DNA of 64,000 nucleotides from Pelodera strongyloides (Eukaryota; Nematoda; Chromadorea; Rhabditida; Rhabditidae), in the NCBI GenBank assembly GCA_036852015.1, contig JAANDG010000371.1:78501-142500 (forward strand). The letters are read 5' to 3'. Every line of letters starts with the position of its first letter. Position 1 is the first letter of the stretch. This document shows positions 1 through 13,029 of the stretch, piece by piece. The position numbers and the translations under genes are program-made. The notes beneath the pieces are model-generated. The model saw only the letters and a list, made by a program, of their open reading frames with translations, was not told the origin of the DNA and did no database searches.

Positions 1-44
1 GTGTACTCTACGTGTTTCAAAAACCGGCCAGTATTTCGCTTTAA
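1..44. repeat. right end of a TTAA fold-back element, cut by window edge
   Basis: The first 44 bases match the right terminus of the family seen intact at 42780-42963: a CGTGTTTCAAAAACCGGCC block, then GTATTTCGCTTTAA. The left arm lies outside the window. Confidence 0.8.
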
Positions 45-660
45 GCGTTTGAGACAGATTAGCTGCATGTTTGCGAAGTTTATCTAGAGCCTATAGGTGT
101 ATGATTTCTGCGTTATCTGAACTGTAAGTGTTTCCGCTTCTCTACTCGTTTCGGCAGATATGTTTCATATTAATTTGTATATTTTTTCATCAGAAATAAC
201 TTGATTTTACAAACTATCCAATGCTACTTTGAACATTTGATTTGATGTCCACTTGCAGTAATATTGTTCTATGTACATGTACTTGCTCACTACTTGTAAA
301 GCCTTATAAATCCTTGTGGGAAAGGAATTGTGTTTTTCTTTGTATTCTGATATTTGGAAAGGCATATTCCTATTATAAGCTATTTTATTTCTATTGTAAA
401 AGGCTTCTTTCCTAGAATACGTTAAAGATTCTATAATTAGGATGTTCGGCATTGCAAAACAGGGCTTTATTTTGATTCTTCCAAACCACTGTAGAAAAAA
501 ATGAATATTTACTGAGTAATGGTGATTAAGGCCACATAGATACTGACTAGAAGCTTTGTAGCATAGCACATCACCTAATGCACAACAATATGTCAAAGTT
601 CAGTAAGTGCAATCCTAATAGTAAAAGGCCATCGGTGTTTGAACTAACAACAATTACTAT

Positions 661-823
661 TATGGGGTTTCCATGTATGCCAAAAACAACCGTGCGTTCC
701 CTTCCAAGTATAGAAAACTTCACCGTATTTTCCCTGAATTGAATATTTGACATGAGAAATTAATACATGGGTCTCGCGAAGTCGTGAAATACGGTAAATT
801 TGTCCGGATACTTGGAAACCCCA
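661..823. repeat. GGGGTTTCC inverted-repeat element, copy 1
   Basis: Begins TATGGGGTTTCCATGTATGC and ends GGATACTTGGAAACCCCATG, the inverted complement. Length about 160 bp, the same as the copies at 13499, 31002 and 57500. It has no coding capacity and is a MITE-like non-autonomous element. Confidence 0.75.
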
Positions 824-1130
824 TGAGAAACGTGTATGACATTTGGGTAACTAAAATAGCATTCGTAGTGCGTATCGCATGCAATTCCATGCCAAGAGTG
901 CGCAAGCGTCAGGGGCGCGCAAAAAACGCACACTTTCCGTTGGTGCACCTGCCGCGGTCGCTTTCTGGGAGCTCCATTCTTAAAGTACACCGCGAGTGCG
1001 CCAAACTTCCGCCGCGCACCCAGCCGGTGCTACCGCACAGTTGTATCAGTGTAAGGAACTTGACTGACGTACTTGAGGAGCACTGACAATGATCTTCCTA
1101 TGTTTACCTAGACGCTCAGAAGACAACAAT

Positions 1131-1215
1131 CTCTCTCTCTCTCCCTCTCCCTTTCTCTCTCTCTCTCTCTCTCTCTGTATTTTTCCTTCTCTCCACTCTC
1201 GCTCTCTGAATCCCT
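1131..1215. repeat. CT-rich microsatellite
   Basis: Imperfect (CT)n tract with interruptions. It creates an apparent Ser/Leu-rich reading frame that is not a gene. Confidence 0.85.
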
Positions 1216-1609
1216 CTTTCTCTCTGCAATTGCTATCTATCACAGCAATTAGCCAAAGCTATGTCCCTTCTAAATCCAACACGTTATGTAGTAGTGAGAC
1301 GTGCAAAAAGGTGCGCAGCCCTTTTTCCCCAACTCCCAAAAATAAGTACGCAATCAGCATGGGATCTGCAAGGCTCTTAAGTGAATTGGCCCATTTCAAC
1401 TTGGTCACTTCCTTTATACTTTTACACGTAGTTTTTTTTAGAAACAGACATTTACGATTAGAAATTAATGAAAATTTATTAGGTTGAAAGCGCTTAGCTT
1501 AATTGGTAGAAAAATTGTAAGAAAAAACGGAGGTGAATTATATAGCAGAAATATCAGAGATGATCAAGGACCCGACCCCGACTTCTTTTCCTGATTTTAA
1601 AATGTAGGA

Positions 1610-1705
1610 CCTATCTCTCTCTCTTTCTTTCTCTCTCTTTCTCTCTCTTCTTCACCTCTCCTCATATACTCTCTATCTATCTCTCTCTCTCTCTCTCTCC
1701 CGCTG
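1610..1705. repeat. CT-rich microsatellite
   Basis: Imperfect (CT)n/(CTTT) tract with a purer (CT) core near 1681-1700. Confidence 0.85.
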
Positions 1706-3465
1706 TTTCTCTTTTCCTTCTCTCTACCCAAAAGAAAATGCAGAGAATTCGTTAGTTCCAAATAAGCTTGCTGATTTGTGTATTAATTTAGCCCCTATTA
1801 GAGAAAAGACGCGGGAGTAAGGAGAGCAGGGTCGTGGACACAAGCACAAGGAGTAAATGTGCGCCGTTCTAACGCGGCTACATCGCGGTTTCACATAACC
1901 AGAAGTGAAACTAATAACGCGCTAAACTTGCTGCTTCTCACAAAAAAAATAAATAGGAATAGTTTTACTGTATAGATATTACCATATTGAACTGAATTGA
2001 ACTCCCTACATAAAAATGCAATGCAGAAAACTCGAATCTCTTGAAAACTCCCTTCATTTATTTTATCCAAAAACAGAGTACAACTTTGTGTTCTAAACTC
2101 AAAAATTGATTTTTGCCTAAACTTAGGTAATAATGAACTTTGGGAGCAAACATCGTCGTATGTCTGCGGTCAGGCGCGTCGGCGGCGTATAAAATTTCAG
2201 TTCAATATTTTGTAATTTTGCTTTCTATTCAAAAGTCCGGCGTAAGAAGCCCCCATGAAAAAACTTTTTAGATGGGACCTATTGAGATTTTCCGACTCTG
2301 ATTTTCAGAGTAAAGGTGTACTGTTCCTGTCCTGAGAATTTAAAGGTGTATTCCTTCCTCCCTGAGCTTCAACGCCTTTTAATGGTGTATTGATCTTGTC
2401 CAGATATTTTAAAGGTGTATTGATCTTTCCACGAAATAGAATTCGACCCCAGAATGAACCCTCCCCGTCCCAACAACCGCATCTTTCATTTAACCGCTCT
2501 TCAGACACGGCAAAAAGCCTTGCTTTGCACACAACCGAAAACGAGAAAACCACAAGGAAATGGAAATTTTCCCCTACAATGATAGTATACTGAGAATACT
2601 TAGACCAAGAAACAGTAGACGAAAGTTAAGATAGGGACCTGTATTTAACTTTCTAACTAAATGATACAAGTGCGATTTCTTGTACAAACTACAAACTTAC
2701 TATCTACCCTCTCTACCCTATACTCTGTACCCTATGCAAACGACGAGCAGTACAGGGATATCTAGCAGTCAAGCCGTCAAGCGTAAATAGCAAACTGCTT
2801 TTTAATAGGTACGATAGGTACCAGTAGTCTCATTCTGGGATAGATTTCTTACCATATTTACCAGTAGTCTTATTCTAGAATTCTAGGATAGATATATAGA
2901 TTTCTAATTCTATGTTCATTGAAGCACGCCTTCTCATTTCAGCAAAAAAAAAGAGAAATAATTTTTCATGAGCCTGGCAATTTAAAGTTAAATTTTGGCA
3001 TAAAATACAAAGTGGAAAATCTGCTTGTCAGCCTATTTGTTAGCTTGTTGCAGCGAAAAAAAAAACAGGCTCTCGTTGAGTATCTTCACGTGTGTATGTA
3101 AACATGGGATAACGTTTGCTATTCAGCCAAAAGGATGCAGCACTTTTCAAGAAAAATAAATGGTGGTCAAAAATCAACAAAATTTATTTATATGAAAATT
3201 ATCTATTTTTTGCCGTGTATGATAATAAGTTAATTTTGCAAAAAAAGTGATCTTACCTATACGATTTTTGACCATTTGTCTGTGTATCTAACCTATACGT
3301 ACTATAAGGAAAGGTGTAAAAAGTTTAAAAAAAAATCGGTCGGCTAATATGAAGTTGTAAAAAAGAGAGATAGATAATTATACAGAGGGAGGGGGATTCT
3401 TCATTTTTTTGTTGTATAATGTTTTACTATCCCTTAGTTTTTTCTTATAATTTCCTCAAATTCAG

Positions 3466-6400
3466 ATCCGTGCGAACGGTCACGAACACGTACATTTTTT
3501 CATTAGCGCTGACGGATTTCCTGGCCGGTGCTCTAGGTAAGTTATCTTTTTTTTATTTATCTGTAGATTATTCATATTTTCTAGTATATTTACTCTAACC
3601 GTAAGTCTACGGTAATTTTCCGAGTACGAAGTGAAGTATGATTCAACAGACATCATTTACTTTGTGCTTCGGAGTAATAATTTATAGAGAAAGTTTGAGA
3701 TTTTTAGTATTACTCAGAATGTGAATGGTTAGTAAATAGATTACAAATATTTTACTAATGAGTACGACTGACTACACAACCAATGACGCACACATTTTGA
3801 CAATTGTATTTACGCGGAGCTATTGGAAACCGAACATTGAAAACCAAGAAATCAGTTGTATAGGATTAATTTCAAGGAAATTTTTTACGGTAATCAGATA
3901 CGCAAACCTAATTAGCGGAAAAGTTTGAAAACTTTTATCCTTTTATGTGTTTAGTAGTAGGAAATTGGTGAGATTTCTTCTAGGGTTAGCACGGTTTGGG
4001 GTTTGGGGGGTGGGGGTACATTTATAGGGACTACAATGCCTAGTTAAGTTAGCCCACCTCTCGCCGCACACCTCCTCCAAGCCTTCGCTAGACTGTCGCC
4101 AGGTTCTCGCGAGTAGCCTTTCACGAGCTCCTGGCGAAGCTTGGGCAAAGCCGCCGCGCACCTTGATCGCGAAAGGTTCTCGCCGCACAATACTTGAGTT
4201 TGATGCTACAGTGTATTTCCTACAATCCTCAAATATCGATTAATCGATAAAATAAAATTGTTTTTCAGGAATCCCCGTTACAGTATGGTCGGTGCTTACG
4301 CGAAAACCCAACGACTACTTTTCCTGCGTCTCCGTGCACCTGATCCTCTGCATTCTCTGCACTATTTCCACCTTCCATATGTTAGCAATTGCGATCGATA
4401 AATATACGACCATATGCTGCGGCCGGATACAATTGCTGAATGGCCGACATTCGAGGTAATTACAATTTCATGGAGTACTGTAGTTTAGGTCGTCAGAACT
4501 GATGCTTAGGTTGGAAACGTTTTACGTTGGCTAGAGAGAGGGACATCAGTAAGTAGTTCTTACTCAAACTCACACACAAGTAAAATTATTTAGTTACTCA
4601 AAATGCTATGGTTGATAAGGTTGTGGTAGTCCAGCCAACTACAGAATCGAACCTGCGGCCATCAATTTACGAGACTGGCGCCCTATCCACTAGGCCACCC
4701 GGGCACGTTTGATGGTGATTGTTTCTGATTTTAGGGCCGTTCTCCTCTTGACGTCGTCGTGGGTGGTCGGCACATTAATAGCCATAATTCCTCTTTTTGA
4801 TGCGTTTCAAATGTCAAGGTGGGATTTTTCGATTTTTTTAATATATTTTTATTATATAGATTCTCCTAGATTGCCTTTGCGCTTTTCGCATACACAGGAA
4901 AACGGAAAACCGAAAAAAAAAGAAAAACCCGAACATGCGCCAAAAAGCACCGATTCTGATGATCCGTGCTTTTTTCGACCGAGTTCCGTGCTTATTTGGA
5001 GTCGGCACCAAAAAAGCACGGGTTTTTTACTGAAAATACGGGAAATAATGCTTGAGAAAAGCATAGACTGCATAGACTGTGTTCGAAAAGAACACGGAAC
5101 CTGAGTGGGTTTTTTGATGATGATGTTCCGTGTTTTTTTTTGTGTTTTCCAATTCCTATGTACGTACTTTGCATTCTTTTTTGTTTACGGTTGTCTTTCT
5201 GGGTTAAGCGCTAGAGTTTCATTTCCCTAAAGCTCTAGAAAAGTAGTTATAAATTAATCTCGTCGAAATTTTCACGCACTATGTTTTGCGCACGCACTTT
5301 GATTATAACACAAATTTCCAGCGTATTGTTGGTGAAGATTATCGTCAGTCGGGGCTTTGAGTATTTCGCAAGTATTTATCTGTGTATTTGTATTAATATT
5401 AACCAAAATTTTCTCGTGTTTTATTCTACATGGTACATTTGGAACCCGATCCCGATGTTGAACCTAAATGTAACCAAAATTTGGTTCTTTATATATTTTA
5501 CAATCTGATCCCCAATTTCTCGTTACTTATATCCTTTTGACGAATTTAATAATTTTTACCCTGGGCGCCGGAAATGCGATTAGTTTTTATAAAATATTTT
5601 TCTCGGTATTCTTGATCGCAACGTCGCGATCTTTATCCCGCTAGTTCCTAGAACTTCGGTCAAGACGTTGTGGCTAACTCGAGACCTAGGTTCCTTTTCC
5701 GCGCGCCGCAAATAAATGGCTCAAATTACGTGAATGTTCGCACGCACGTGCGTGCAACTCATTAAGTTTGTGTGTAGCAAGAAATCGGAGAGAATGCTTG
5801 AGCTTATGCTGGAAACTTCTTAGAAACGAAGTAAGAAATAAGATAGAAGAGGGAGTGAAGGTTAAAAAGGGACTAGATTCTTGCGAATGAAGCAGAGTGC
5901 ACGCCAACGCAGCGCGAAGAAGTGGGTTCGCCAATACGGAGCGGCTCCCACGTGGCACGCCTATGACTTACCTTTCGCGCTCCCTTTTCCTAAAACACTA
6001 TCCTCTTTCGTCGCGTTTTCTAAACGTGCGCAGCAGATGCGTATTCCGTACCATTTTCCACCAAGTGGGAGATGTTAATGAAGATTTCCACGTGAATACG
6101 CTTCAACAAGCAAACATTTTACATATATAGCTTCACATATGTTCAATAATCTTTCCCCGTGAAGTACAAAAAAAAATGTATGAAGAAAATATATCGAGTA
6201 TAGGAAAAGCTTGGCACAATCTCGTTCGATAGATCGGTACTTGTTCAAATACATGATTCCTTGGTGCCCACTTTGCATATCTAATAAACTAATAAGCTAT
6301 TTTACTTCCAATTCCAGAGAAGCGTTTTTCGAGTCGGAATGTCACTTCACTGTGGTCGTCGATTATCGCTACCTGGTTTATGTCATCTTTTTTGGAACCA

Positions 6401-6548
6401 TTTTGATACCGTCAGCTATGATTGTCTACTTTTATGTCAGTATCTACAGTAGGATACGAAAGGAGGAGGCACAGGTGGGCAGAAAGAGAGAGAGGGAGAG
6501 AACCCATAAATCGAGGATAGATGCTAGTGGAAGAGCAAGAAGAAAGAG

Positions 6549-6591
<43 letters not shown>

Positions 6592-8044
6592 TTACGAATT
6601 TGATGAGAGACAGAGAATCCTACTCCTTACTTCTAACTTTAGGTCAAATGCCTCCTAAACAAGTCTGAACGTGAGCGTCGTATAATGGGCCGACGGAAGT
6701 TACTTCGGATATTGTTGATCCTCGTGTTAACGTACGGTGTCTGTTGGTGCGTTGCTTATTTATAAGCTTAAGTTTCAGAGTAGTGCATGATTTGGGATTT
6801 TCACTAAGAAGACAGTTGGCGTTTGAAGTTTGCACTGATAGCACACAATTAGCGCAAGGGCCGCACACTGTCGGCACAAAACTGGCACGCAGATGGTAAA
6901 TACATAGCTCACAGTGAACAGGGCCGCAGTTAGCTCAATTGTGGCTTACACTTGGCGCACATCTGGCAACTTATGCCCCTTTGCCAGCTAGGGGCCATTG
7001 CGCATAGCATACATAGCTTTTCTAACTAGAAAGCCTGTGTACTAAAGTGTATTCGATCCAAGTTCTGAAAGGCTTCAAAACGTTTCATTTAAACTCTCAC
7101 GTTCGTTTTTGCTCTACGAACACCAGCCTTCAAAAACCACCGTTTGATAAAACATATCTAATTGGTTTTGCCCCTGCTTATTAAAATTCATGGTGTATCA
7201 TGCTTATGCTTCTGGTTATATGCTATCGAACTTTTAAATATACATTTCTCGAGAGTTCTTCTTTTTTTTGCTGAAACATTCTTTGCTCTAGGCTCTAGGC
7301 TCTAGGATAGGAGAATCTGAAACCAAAAAAAAAAAAGAAAAAGAAAAAAAGAAATTGGCCGCGCACGGGTTCTTGATTGGCTCACGTCCAACTTTTCCTT
7401 ATTAATCGGGGTTATTGGTTTGCGCGGAAAAGTAGCGAATAGATTGAAAATCTTAATTTTAGATGAAAATGGGGAGAGAAACTTTATAATACACATACGG
7501 TGAGTATAAGTGTATAAGGTTCTACAGTTGTACCGTACGTAGTTGCACCGCAAAAGAGCAACAACTTGAAAAAATGGTGAAAAAAAATTTTCGCTAGCAA
7601 TACGCCCATACTAATATCGCTAGGGAAAAGATAACAACCGCTTGCAAAAAAAGTTACGCCATCAGTTTTTGGTGCAGATTTGGGTGCGCGGCGGTATTGC
7701 CGAGAGGTTGCACGCGGGTCTGCCGCGTGCGTCGTATATCGGTATATCCCCTCCCCCGGCCCTGCGCTCCTCCCCTGCTGCGCGCTCCCCTTCCCTTTCG
7801 CTCCCACCTAACCCTGCCGCGCGGCTACCCGTCTCCTGCGCTCCCCGCCGCCGCCCCTGCCGCGCATCCCCTTATTCTTGCCAAACTAAAGCCTTTCCAT
7901 GATGTCGTGGCTTAATTCTCAACTAAACTACTCGGAATTGGGAATATGACATATGACCGGAATAATTTGTCTGGCCTTCAAATTTCATTGACAACTTTGA
8001 ACCCAGCTTTCTTGTAAAGTATCCTGAACACTCTCTCCTTTCCC

Positions 8045-8077
<33 letters not shown>

Positions 8078-8088
8078 CTTCCCCTCTT

Positions 8089-8136
<48 letters not shown>

Positions 8137-11100
8137 GGCGACTTCTCCCTCTCCCCTTCTCACTTCCAGTTTGTCGCAGACGAAAATAAACGTGACTTTT
8201 AATTCGTTAACCCGAAAACGCGATTACAACGCCCAAAAAAGGCTGGCCCCGGAACCGTATAGCTCCAATTAATTGAGCGTTCTCTGGACCCGGGATTGAC
8301 AGGTACGAGTCTCCAGTAAACGGTCGACAACTTTCCGAACTGGCCCCTACTTAAACGAGGAGACCCGGAAATTAAAAGGACGCCATGGTTAGGTCCACGT
8401 TCCAGGTCCCAGTACAAGAACCGCTTCCCTCTCTATGCTCCTCTCTCTCTTTCTCTCTTTCTCTTTAACTTTCTCTCTCTATCTTTTATCTTCCTCTCTC
8501 TATCTCTCTAACGAGTGAAATTACATTAGCGAGCAATCGTTTTGGGACTTTGGTTTTCTAAAGGGTTGGAAGTTTGGAAAAGACCGTATAGTGAACGGTC
8601 CATGGAGATTTCCGGGGTCTAGTAACGTAATTGCATTGATTTGGGAAGCCAGACTTACAATCAGCCCTAGCTGATTGATCTAGCTATCGTATTGTTTGCC
8701 CAGCTCCTACTTACCTAACGTTGAAGCGATCTCTTTTAAATCTGTTAAGTTACTCTTCTAACAATAAGCGCAGTGAAAGGCCAGAATTCTGTTCCAGAAT
8801 AATTATTGGTAGGCGGGTAGGCGGGTAACTTGTGAGAGAGAGCGCCTACAACTAGAACTTCGCCCAGTCTTAGCGCAAAAGGTGTCCTCGAGCGCTGTGC
8901 GGCCCACATATTTCTTCTCTAGTATACAACTAGAACTTCGCACAGTCTTCGCGCAAAAGGTGACGCCAGCGCTGGGCGGCTCACCTCCAGTATGTGCTAG
9001 TGGTTCGCCAAAGTTGTACAATTCAAGTGTGCACCGCCTACCCTACATTGCTTCCACTGAATTTCTCGCCCAATACACAAGCGCAAAAAAGGGAAGAAAA
9101 AACAAAACAAACAAAGGTTCAATTGTCGTATAGTTAGAGGAAAAAAAGTAATTTCGTATAATGAAGAGCTACATATTTGGTCTAGACTATATGAAAGTCC
9201 CGGGAGGAACAGTTCAAAAAACACAAGTAAAATACGTGCGTGTTGCAAATTGCCGGACGTTTATTTATCTACTACAATAAAAATAATTTATGGATAATAA
9301 TTAAACAGCGATGAAGATTGCACAGTTGCTTGATGGTGGTTTTCGAAGAACAAACTACGAACTATAAACTATAGGACTAATATAAAATGTGCCAATTTAG
9401 GTACCCTCTCTACATAATCAACACTGTAAACTTTTACCTGCCCGGATTGCACACTACACCAACGATGACCCTCGCCGCTGTAGTATTATCTCATATGAGT
9501 TGCGCCCTGAACCCCCTGATTTACGCCTACGGCATGCCCGGATTTAAAAAAGTGAGTTTATTTATTTTAAATGAATGGTGGTCGTACCAAAGAACTCCTT
9601 ATTTCGAAAACCACGTGTTACTGTGTCGGAAGTTTTTCTGGACGATTTAATATGCTTTATTGATTCGAATAGTGCAACGTGAAAATTTGGGCGCGCGACG
9701 AAGGTGCCCAGCCTTCGCCAGACTCTGGCGGCGCGGCATTTCCGTGCCAGTTTTTTTTGTCGCACACCACACTCGAAAACATCAGTGCATAATGGAGTTT
9801 TAATTAAAGTTTGCTGAAAATTTACCATATTTTGGAACCTCGAGAATATTTTTTTTATATTTCATACCAGATGGCTGCGCCGCCTGAGGCGACCTTCTAG
9901 TACATTTTTATTTCATACACACGTGAAACGTGGATTCAAAATGATTCAACAAATTAGCATATGCGAAAATCCTCGCTTTACTGCTTCTTTTGTTGCTCTA
10001 GTTTTGCATGTTCTTTGTATTTTAATCGAAGTACTTTGACGACGCGCCTGAACGATATACCACACACATTCCGTATATGCAGCCTTTTTTGGACTTTTGT
10101 GAGAGGGGCGCTCGGGATGTGAGATGGCTCAGTGCATGGGAACATGAACTACTGAACCAACCCTACTTCCTGAGCGTAACGCACATCATCCAAACACACA
10201 ATCAATCAATCAAACAAACAAACAAACAAAGCTCCCAACTTTATATAATTATATTATATTATAATCATCGTCGGTGAAAACCTGATTGGAAAAAATATAT
10301 TTTGAGTAATCAATAAGTTCTAAGTCGATAATTTCAGGCACTCCGCTCCTATTTCCATATCGCGGTGAGCAAGTCAAAACTCTCATGTAAATTCACCACG
10401 GCTTTCGAACACTCGAAAACAATGCAGAGCACTTGCGGCCGGCAAAACCGCTCGGTTAGTGTGCAGGCCCGCGAAGCGCCCCGCGGAGGTAAGCTTACCT
10501 GTGGTAATTAGTTAATTAGCATAATTAATTATTAATAAGTAGTAATGATGCTAGCGTAGTGGTTAGCGCCGTTGATCCACAATCCAACATCTAGAGTACG
10601 ATTGCCGCTCGTTTCCCAAAAAATTGTGTTAGTTCCTTAAATTCGATATTGGTCATACCCTGATAATGAGCCCCATATTTAGATGAGCATGAGCGATTTT
10701 TTTTTTACTTGTTCACAATAGGGTGATAGCGAGTTGCCCATTTTTTTGCACCACTTACCAATAGTGATGTAATATTATGTTGGATATGCCTGTGCTGGGA
10801 ATTGAACCCGTGGGAAGAATGTATATATAGCCAATATAGCGGGCAGCGGCGCACACTGCCACTGAGCCACGCCGCTCAGAAATCGTATTTCCTCAAAGAA
10901 TTAGTTGTGAGCAAATCGAATGTAGATCGATGCTAGACAGAGTTAGTTTAAAGCAGTATGACACGAGGTTTCATCAACATATGTTGGAGAACCAGATTTC
11001 CGTGCGTTATACCCATTTTTGAAAAAAAATGAAAAACCACGTGCCATGCCGCTTTAAAGACTGCGCCCAGGTGCCTGATCAATTCGTAGGACAATGCAAG

Positions 11101-11854
11101 ATCGTTGCTGGATAGATCTAGTTTAATTAGATCAATTTCTAGTTCGCCCTGAGCATCTGCTAATTCGGCGGCTGAAGAGTGAGTACACAGATATACCATC
11201 TTCATCGGAGCATTCTCCTATCATTGCCCGACGTCCGTTAGCTCAAAAACCGACCACCTGTAGTTTATAACCCTACTCCATACAAACTACAAACTGCAAC
11301 ACTAAACTACAAGCTACAAAGTACGCTGAGCGGTAACTGCACGGTTATGTGCAATGTCGTGGCACCACCCTGCACCCCCACCCCTTGAAACGATGATGAT
11401 TTTGAATAACATGTCCTACTCGTCTAACACATATTATTTGGGTAAATCTCGTAAACCTCTGGTGAGAGGTTACGGGTTGCGAGGTTTGAGTGAACCTCGG
11501 GCTACGTAAACGTCCGGTCTTCAAAAAGACAAAAAATGTAAAGCGAGCAATCGTTAGTCTTACTAACATGTTATTGTTAGTTAAATTATAGTGCACATTA
11601 TCACTGCACGCACGCGTTTTCCCAGACTACACACACATCAGACTACACCGCACATGATCACAGGCTACGAACTATAAACTATAAGAAGTCATAATAAAGA
11701 ATGATTGTGTTTATTTTACTAGTTTTCAGGTCGCAAGATATCGGCACCAACGCCGCCGCGAAGCCTCGCTGCGCGACGACAACGCCGTCTTACTGTAGAC
11801 GGAAACGAACTTCGACGATCGCTCGATATTTACGAAAAATCGATATATGTGTGA
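3466..11854 (+). CDS. adenosine-receptor-like class A GPCR (5' incomplete)
   Basis: Seven-transmembrane receptor of the plasma membrane, closest by eye to animal adenosine receptors, which couple to G proteins. Exons: 3466-3536, 4269-4455, 4735-4818, 6318-6474, 6643-6746, 9401-9551, 10338-10488 and 11730-11854; every junction keeps frame and gives about 342 codons to a TGA. TM2 reads SLALTDFLAGAL. TM3 reads FHMLAIAIDKYTTICC, with DKY in place of DRY. Extracellular loop 2 keeps its cysteine (ESECHF). TM5 includes ILIPSAMIVYFYV. TM6 ends GVCWYPLYIINTVNFY and TM7 reads VVLSHMSCALNPLIYAYG; both resemble A2A (CWLPLHIIN, NPFIYAY). The tail is basic (RSLAARRQRR). TM1 and the start codon are missing. 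The TM6 splice is decisive: exon 6643-6746 must use the GTGCGT donor, because reading on hits a TAA. A polyadenylation signal AATAAA lies at 12420. The general GPCR call is secure; the adenosine ligand is inferred. Confidence 0.88.
3940..4195. repeat. GC-rich dispersed patch
   Basis: A GC-rich block inside AT-rich intron sequence. It contains AGGTTCTCGCCGCACA, nearly the same as AGGTTCTCGCGGCGCACA at 21043-21060, suggesting a diverged dispersed repeat. The open frame across it is unlikely to be coding. Confidence 0.45.
4629..4706 (-). repeat. tRNA-like fragment (SINE-like) in receptor intron
   Basis: On the minus strand, TGGCCTAGTGGATAGGGCGC matches a Pol III A box and GGTTCGATTCTG, about 45 bases on, matches a B box. 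The acceptor stem does not pair, so it is not a functional tRNA. It fits a tRNA-derived short interspersed element or a decayed tRNA gene. Confidence 0.6.
6545..6592. repeat. GA microsatellite
   Basis: (GA)n tract within a receptor intron, directly downstream of the exon ending at 6474. Confidence 0.9.
8036..8140. repeat. CT microsatellite
   Basis: Two long (CT)n runs separated by CCTTCCCCTCTTTCG, in a receptor intron. Confidence 0.9.
8846..8995. repeat. imperfect tandem duplication of about 80 bp
   Basis: ACAACTAGAACTTCGC, CAGTCTT and GCGCAAAAGGTG recur in the same order at 8846 and 8927, followed in both by a GC-rich stretch with GCGCTG.GCGGC. It is a diverged direct repeat inside a receptor intron; no coding function is seen. 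Confidence 0.65.
10550..10620 (+). repeat. tRNA-like fragment
   Basis: TAGCGTAGTGGTTAGCGC is a near-consensus Pol III A box; a degenerate B box (GAGTACGATTGCC) follows about 45 bases later. It lies in the last receptor intron. It is tRNA-derived in appearance but not foldable as a functional tRNA. Confidence 0.5.
10789..10876 (-). repeat. tRNA-like fragment (SINE-like)
   Basis: Minus strand: TGGCTCAGTGGCAGTGTGCG (A box) and GGGTTCAATTCCC (B box), with extra sequence between them. A decayed tRNA or tRNA-derived element. Confidence 0.55.
10948..11057. repeat. TTAAAGC-ended fold-back, short variant
   Basis: Left end TTAAAGCAGTATGACACGAG, right end CCACGTGCCATGCCGCTTTAA, inverted complements with mismatches and TTAA at both edges. 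The core differs from the main TTAA family. Confidence 0.65.
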
Positions 11855-13029
11855 TGCATATCAATATATGGCATTAGTAGCATTCAATATCATTAGCTAT
11901 TGTTATTACTAATGACATAGTGCCATAAGTAATTGACATTGATTAGTGACGTCATCACGGCATCTACAACAGACGTACGGTCAAGGAAATTAGCATACTA
12001 ACAAAAACCTACAGAATATTTGAGCTAAATGTAGGTACTAATTGAGTTAATTGTAAGAAACGTTTCAATGTTGTGTTTTTAATTCTTTTTTTTTTGTACA
12101 TGTATGATTTGTTTAAGTTTGACGATATTTTTGTAAAGGGTTTAATATGTAATGTAAGTTTTTTTAATAGAACCAAGTTTTAATTTGCTGCCAAAATTAT
12201 GTATGATGACTTGACTTAGGAGCCGATATCTTAGCGTAAAAATTTTTGGTGTTTTTTTATGTTAGTCTAGTTTTTGACATTTTCACTGTGTTCTTTTGCC
12301 ACTATTTTATTTTGTATTCATTTTAGCATGACATTGTTTTATTTCATAAAAACAGATCTCGATGTGCATTTTTGTAACGTAATGTTATCTCAGTCAATGC
12401 AGGGTGTTTTTTTCTCGCCAATAAATTATTTTCAATTATTTCGTTAGATCCAATGAGCATGCGGTAAATATGTACAATTGTTTAGTATACGATATTATTA
12501 TGATAAGTTGGAATTACAGGTTAATAGACTTTTGGAATATTCTCTCTCTCTCTCTCTCTCTTTTGATTTGTCTCTCTCTCATCCCTCTCTCAAATACACT
12601 CCTCACGAAGTTGCTTTCAGTCATTTTTCAACAGCAGATATTTTCGGGAAGACCCATGACTTAGATTTCGATTAGTATGAGTTTATGATGAATCAAGCAT
12701 ATGTGCTAAATGTATCTCTATATGTTACAACAAACATAAACGCGCCATGTGTCACAGTTTCCATAAGAGCTTAAAATCCAGGAACTTCCGCCAAAAATGG
12801 TAAAGCAAAAATCACGATATGATATGTTTACACAAAAAAGGACAGTTTGCTTTTAAACTGCTCACGAAGTTGCTTTCATTTTTTATAGTTTGAAAAGGTA
12901 TGCGGTATACTTGAAAAATCTGTTTTTATTTGTACATAAATGTATGTGTCTGCAGTTTACTTACTTATCGTGCATGCCTATTTTTCGCAGTTAAACAGTT
13001 AAACTTTTTGTAAAAAAAAAATTAACACT
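11855..13029. other. receptor 3' UTR and intergenic spacer
   Basis: AT-rich sequence following the receptor stop. AATAAA at 12420-12425 is the likely cleavage signal. A CT microsatellite lies at 12541-12600. No other gene is seen before the ATG at 13030. Confidence 0.55.
12541..12600. repeat. CT microsatellite
   Basis: (CT)n tract with TTTGATTTG interruption, downstream of the receptor polyadenylation signal. Confidence 0.85.

Larger units (their letters stand above)
45..3465. other. non-coding stretch upstream of the receptor exons
   Basis: No exon could be supported here. It holds one GGGGTTTCC-type element (661-823), a GC-rich patch around 890-1035, two CT-rich microsatellite tracts (1131-1205 and 1610-1705) and AT-rich sequence. 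The receptor at 3466 needs an upstream exon with TM1; I looked for a hydrophobic segment with a GN motif followed by a donor in the right phase and found none that was convincing. TM1 may sit in a short exon I missed, or upstream of the window. Confidence 0.5.

Noticed and set aside
1089..1487. 132-codon frame with Ser/Leu-rich start and a hydrophobic end, possible TM1 of the receptor
   Set aside because: The first half is a translated CT microsatellite, the end lacks the GN motif of TM1, and there is no donor of the right phase to join 3466.
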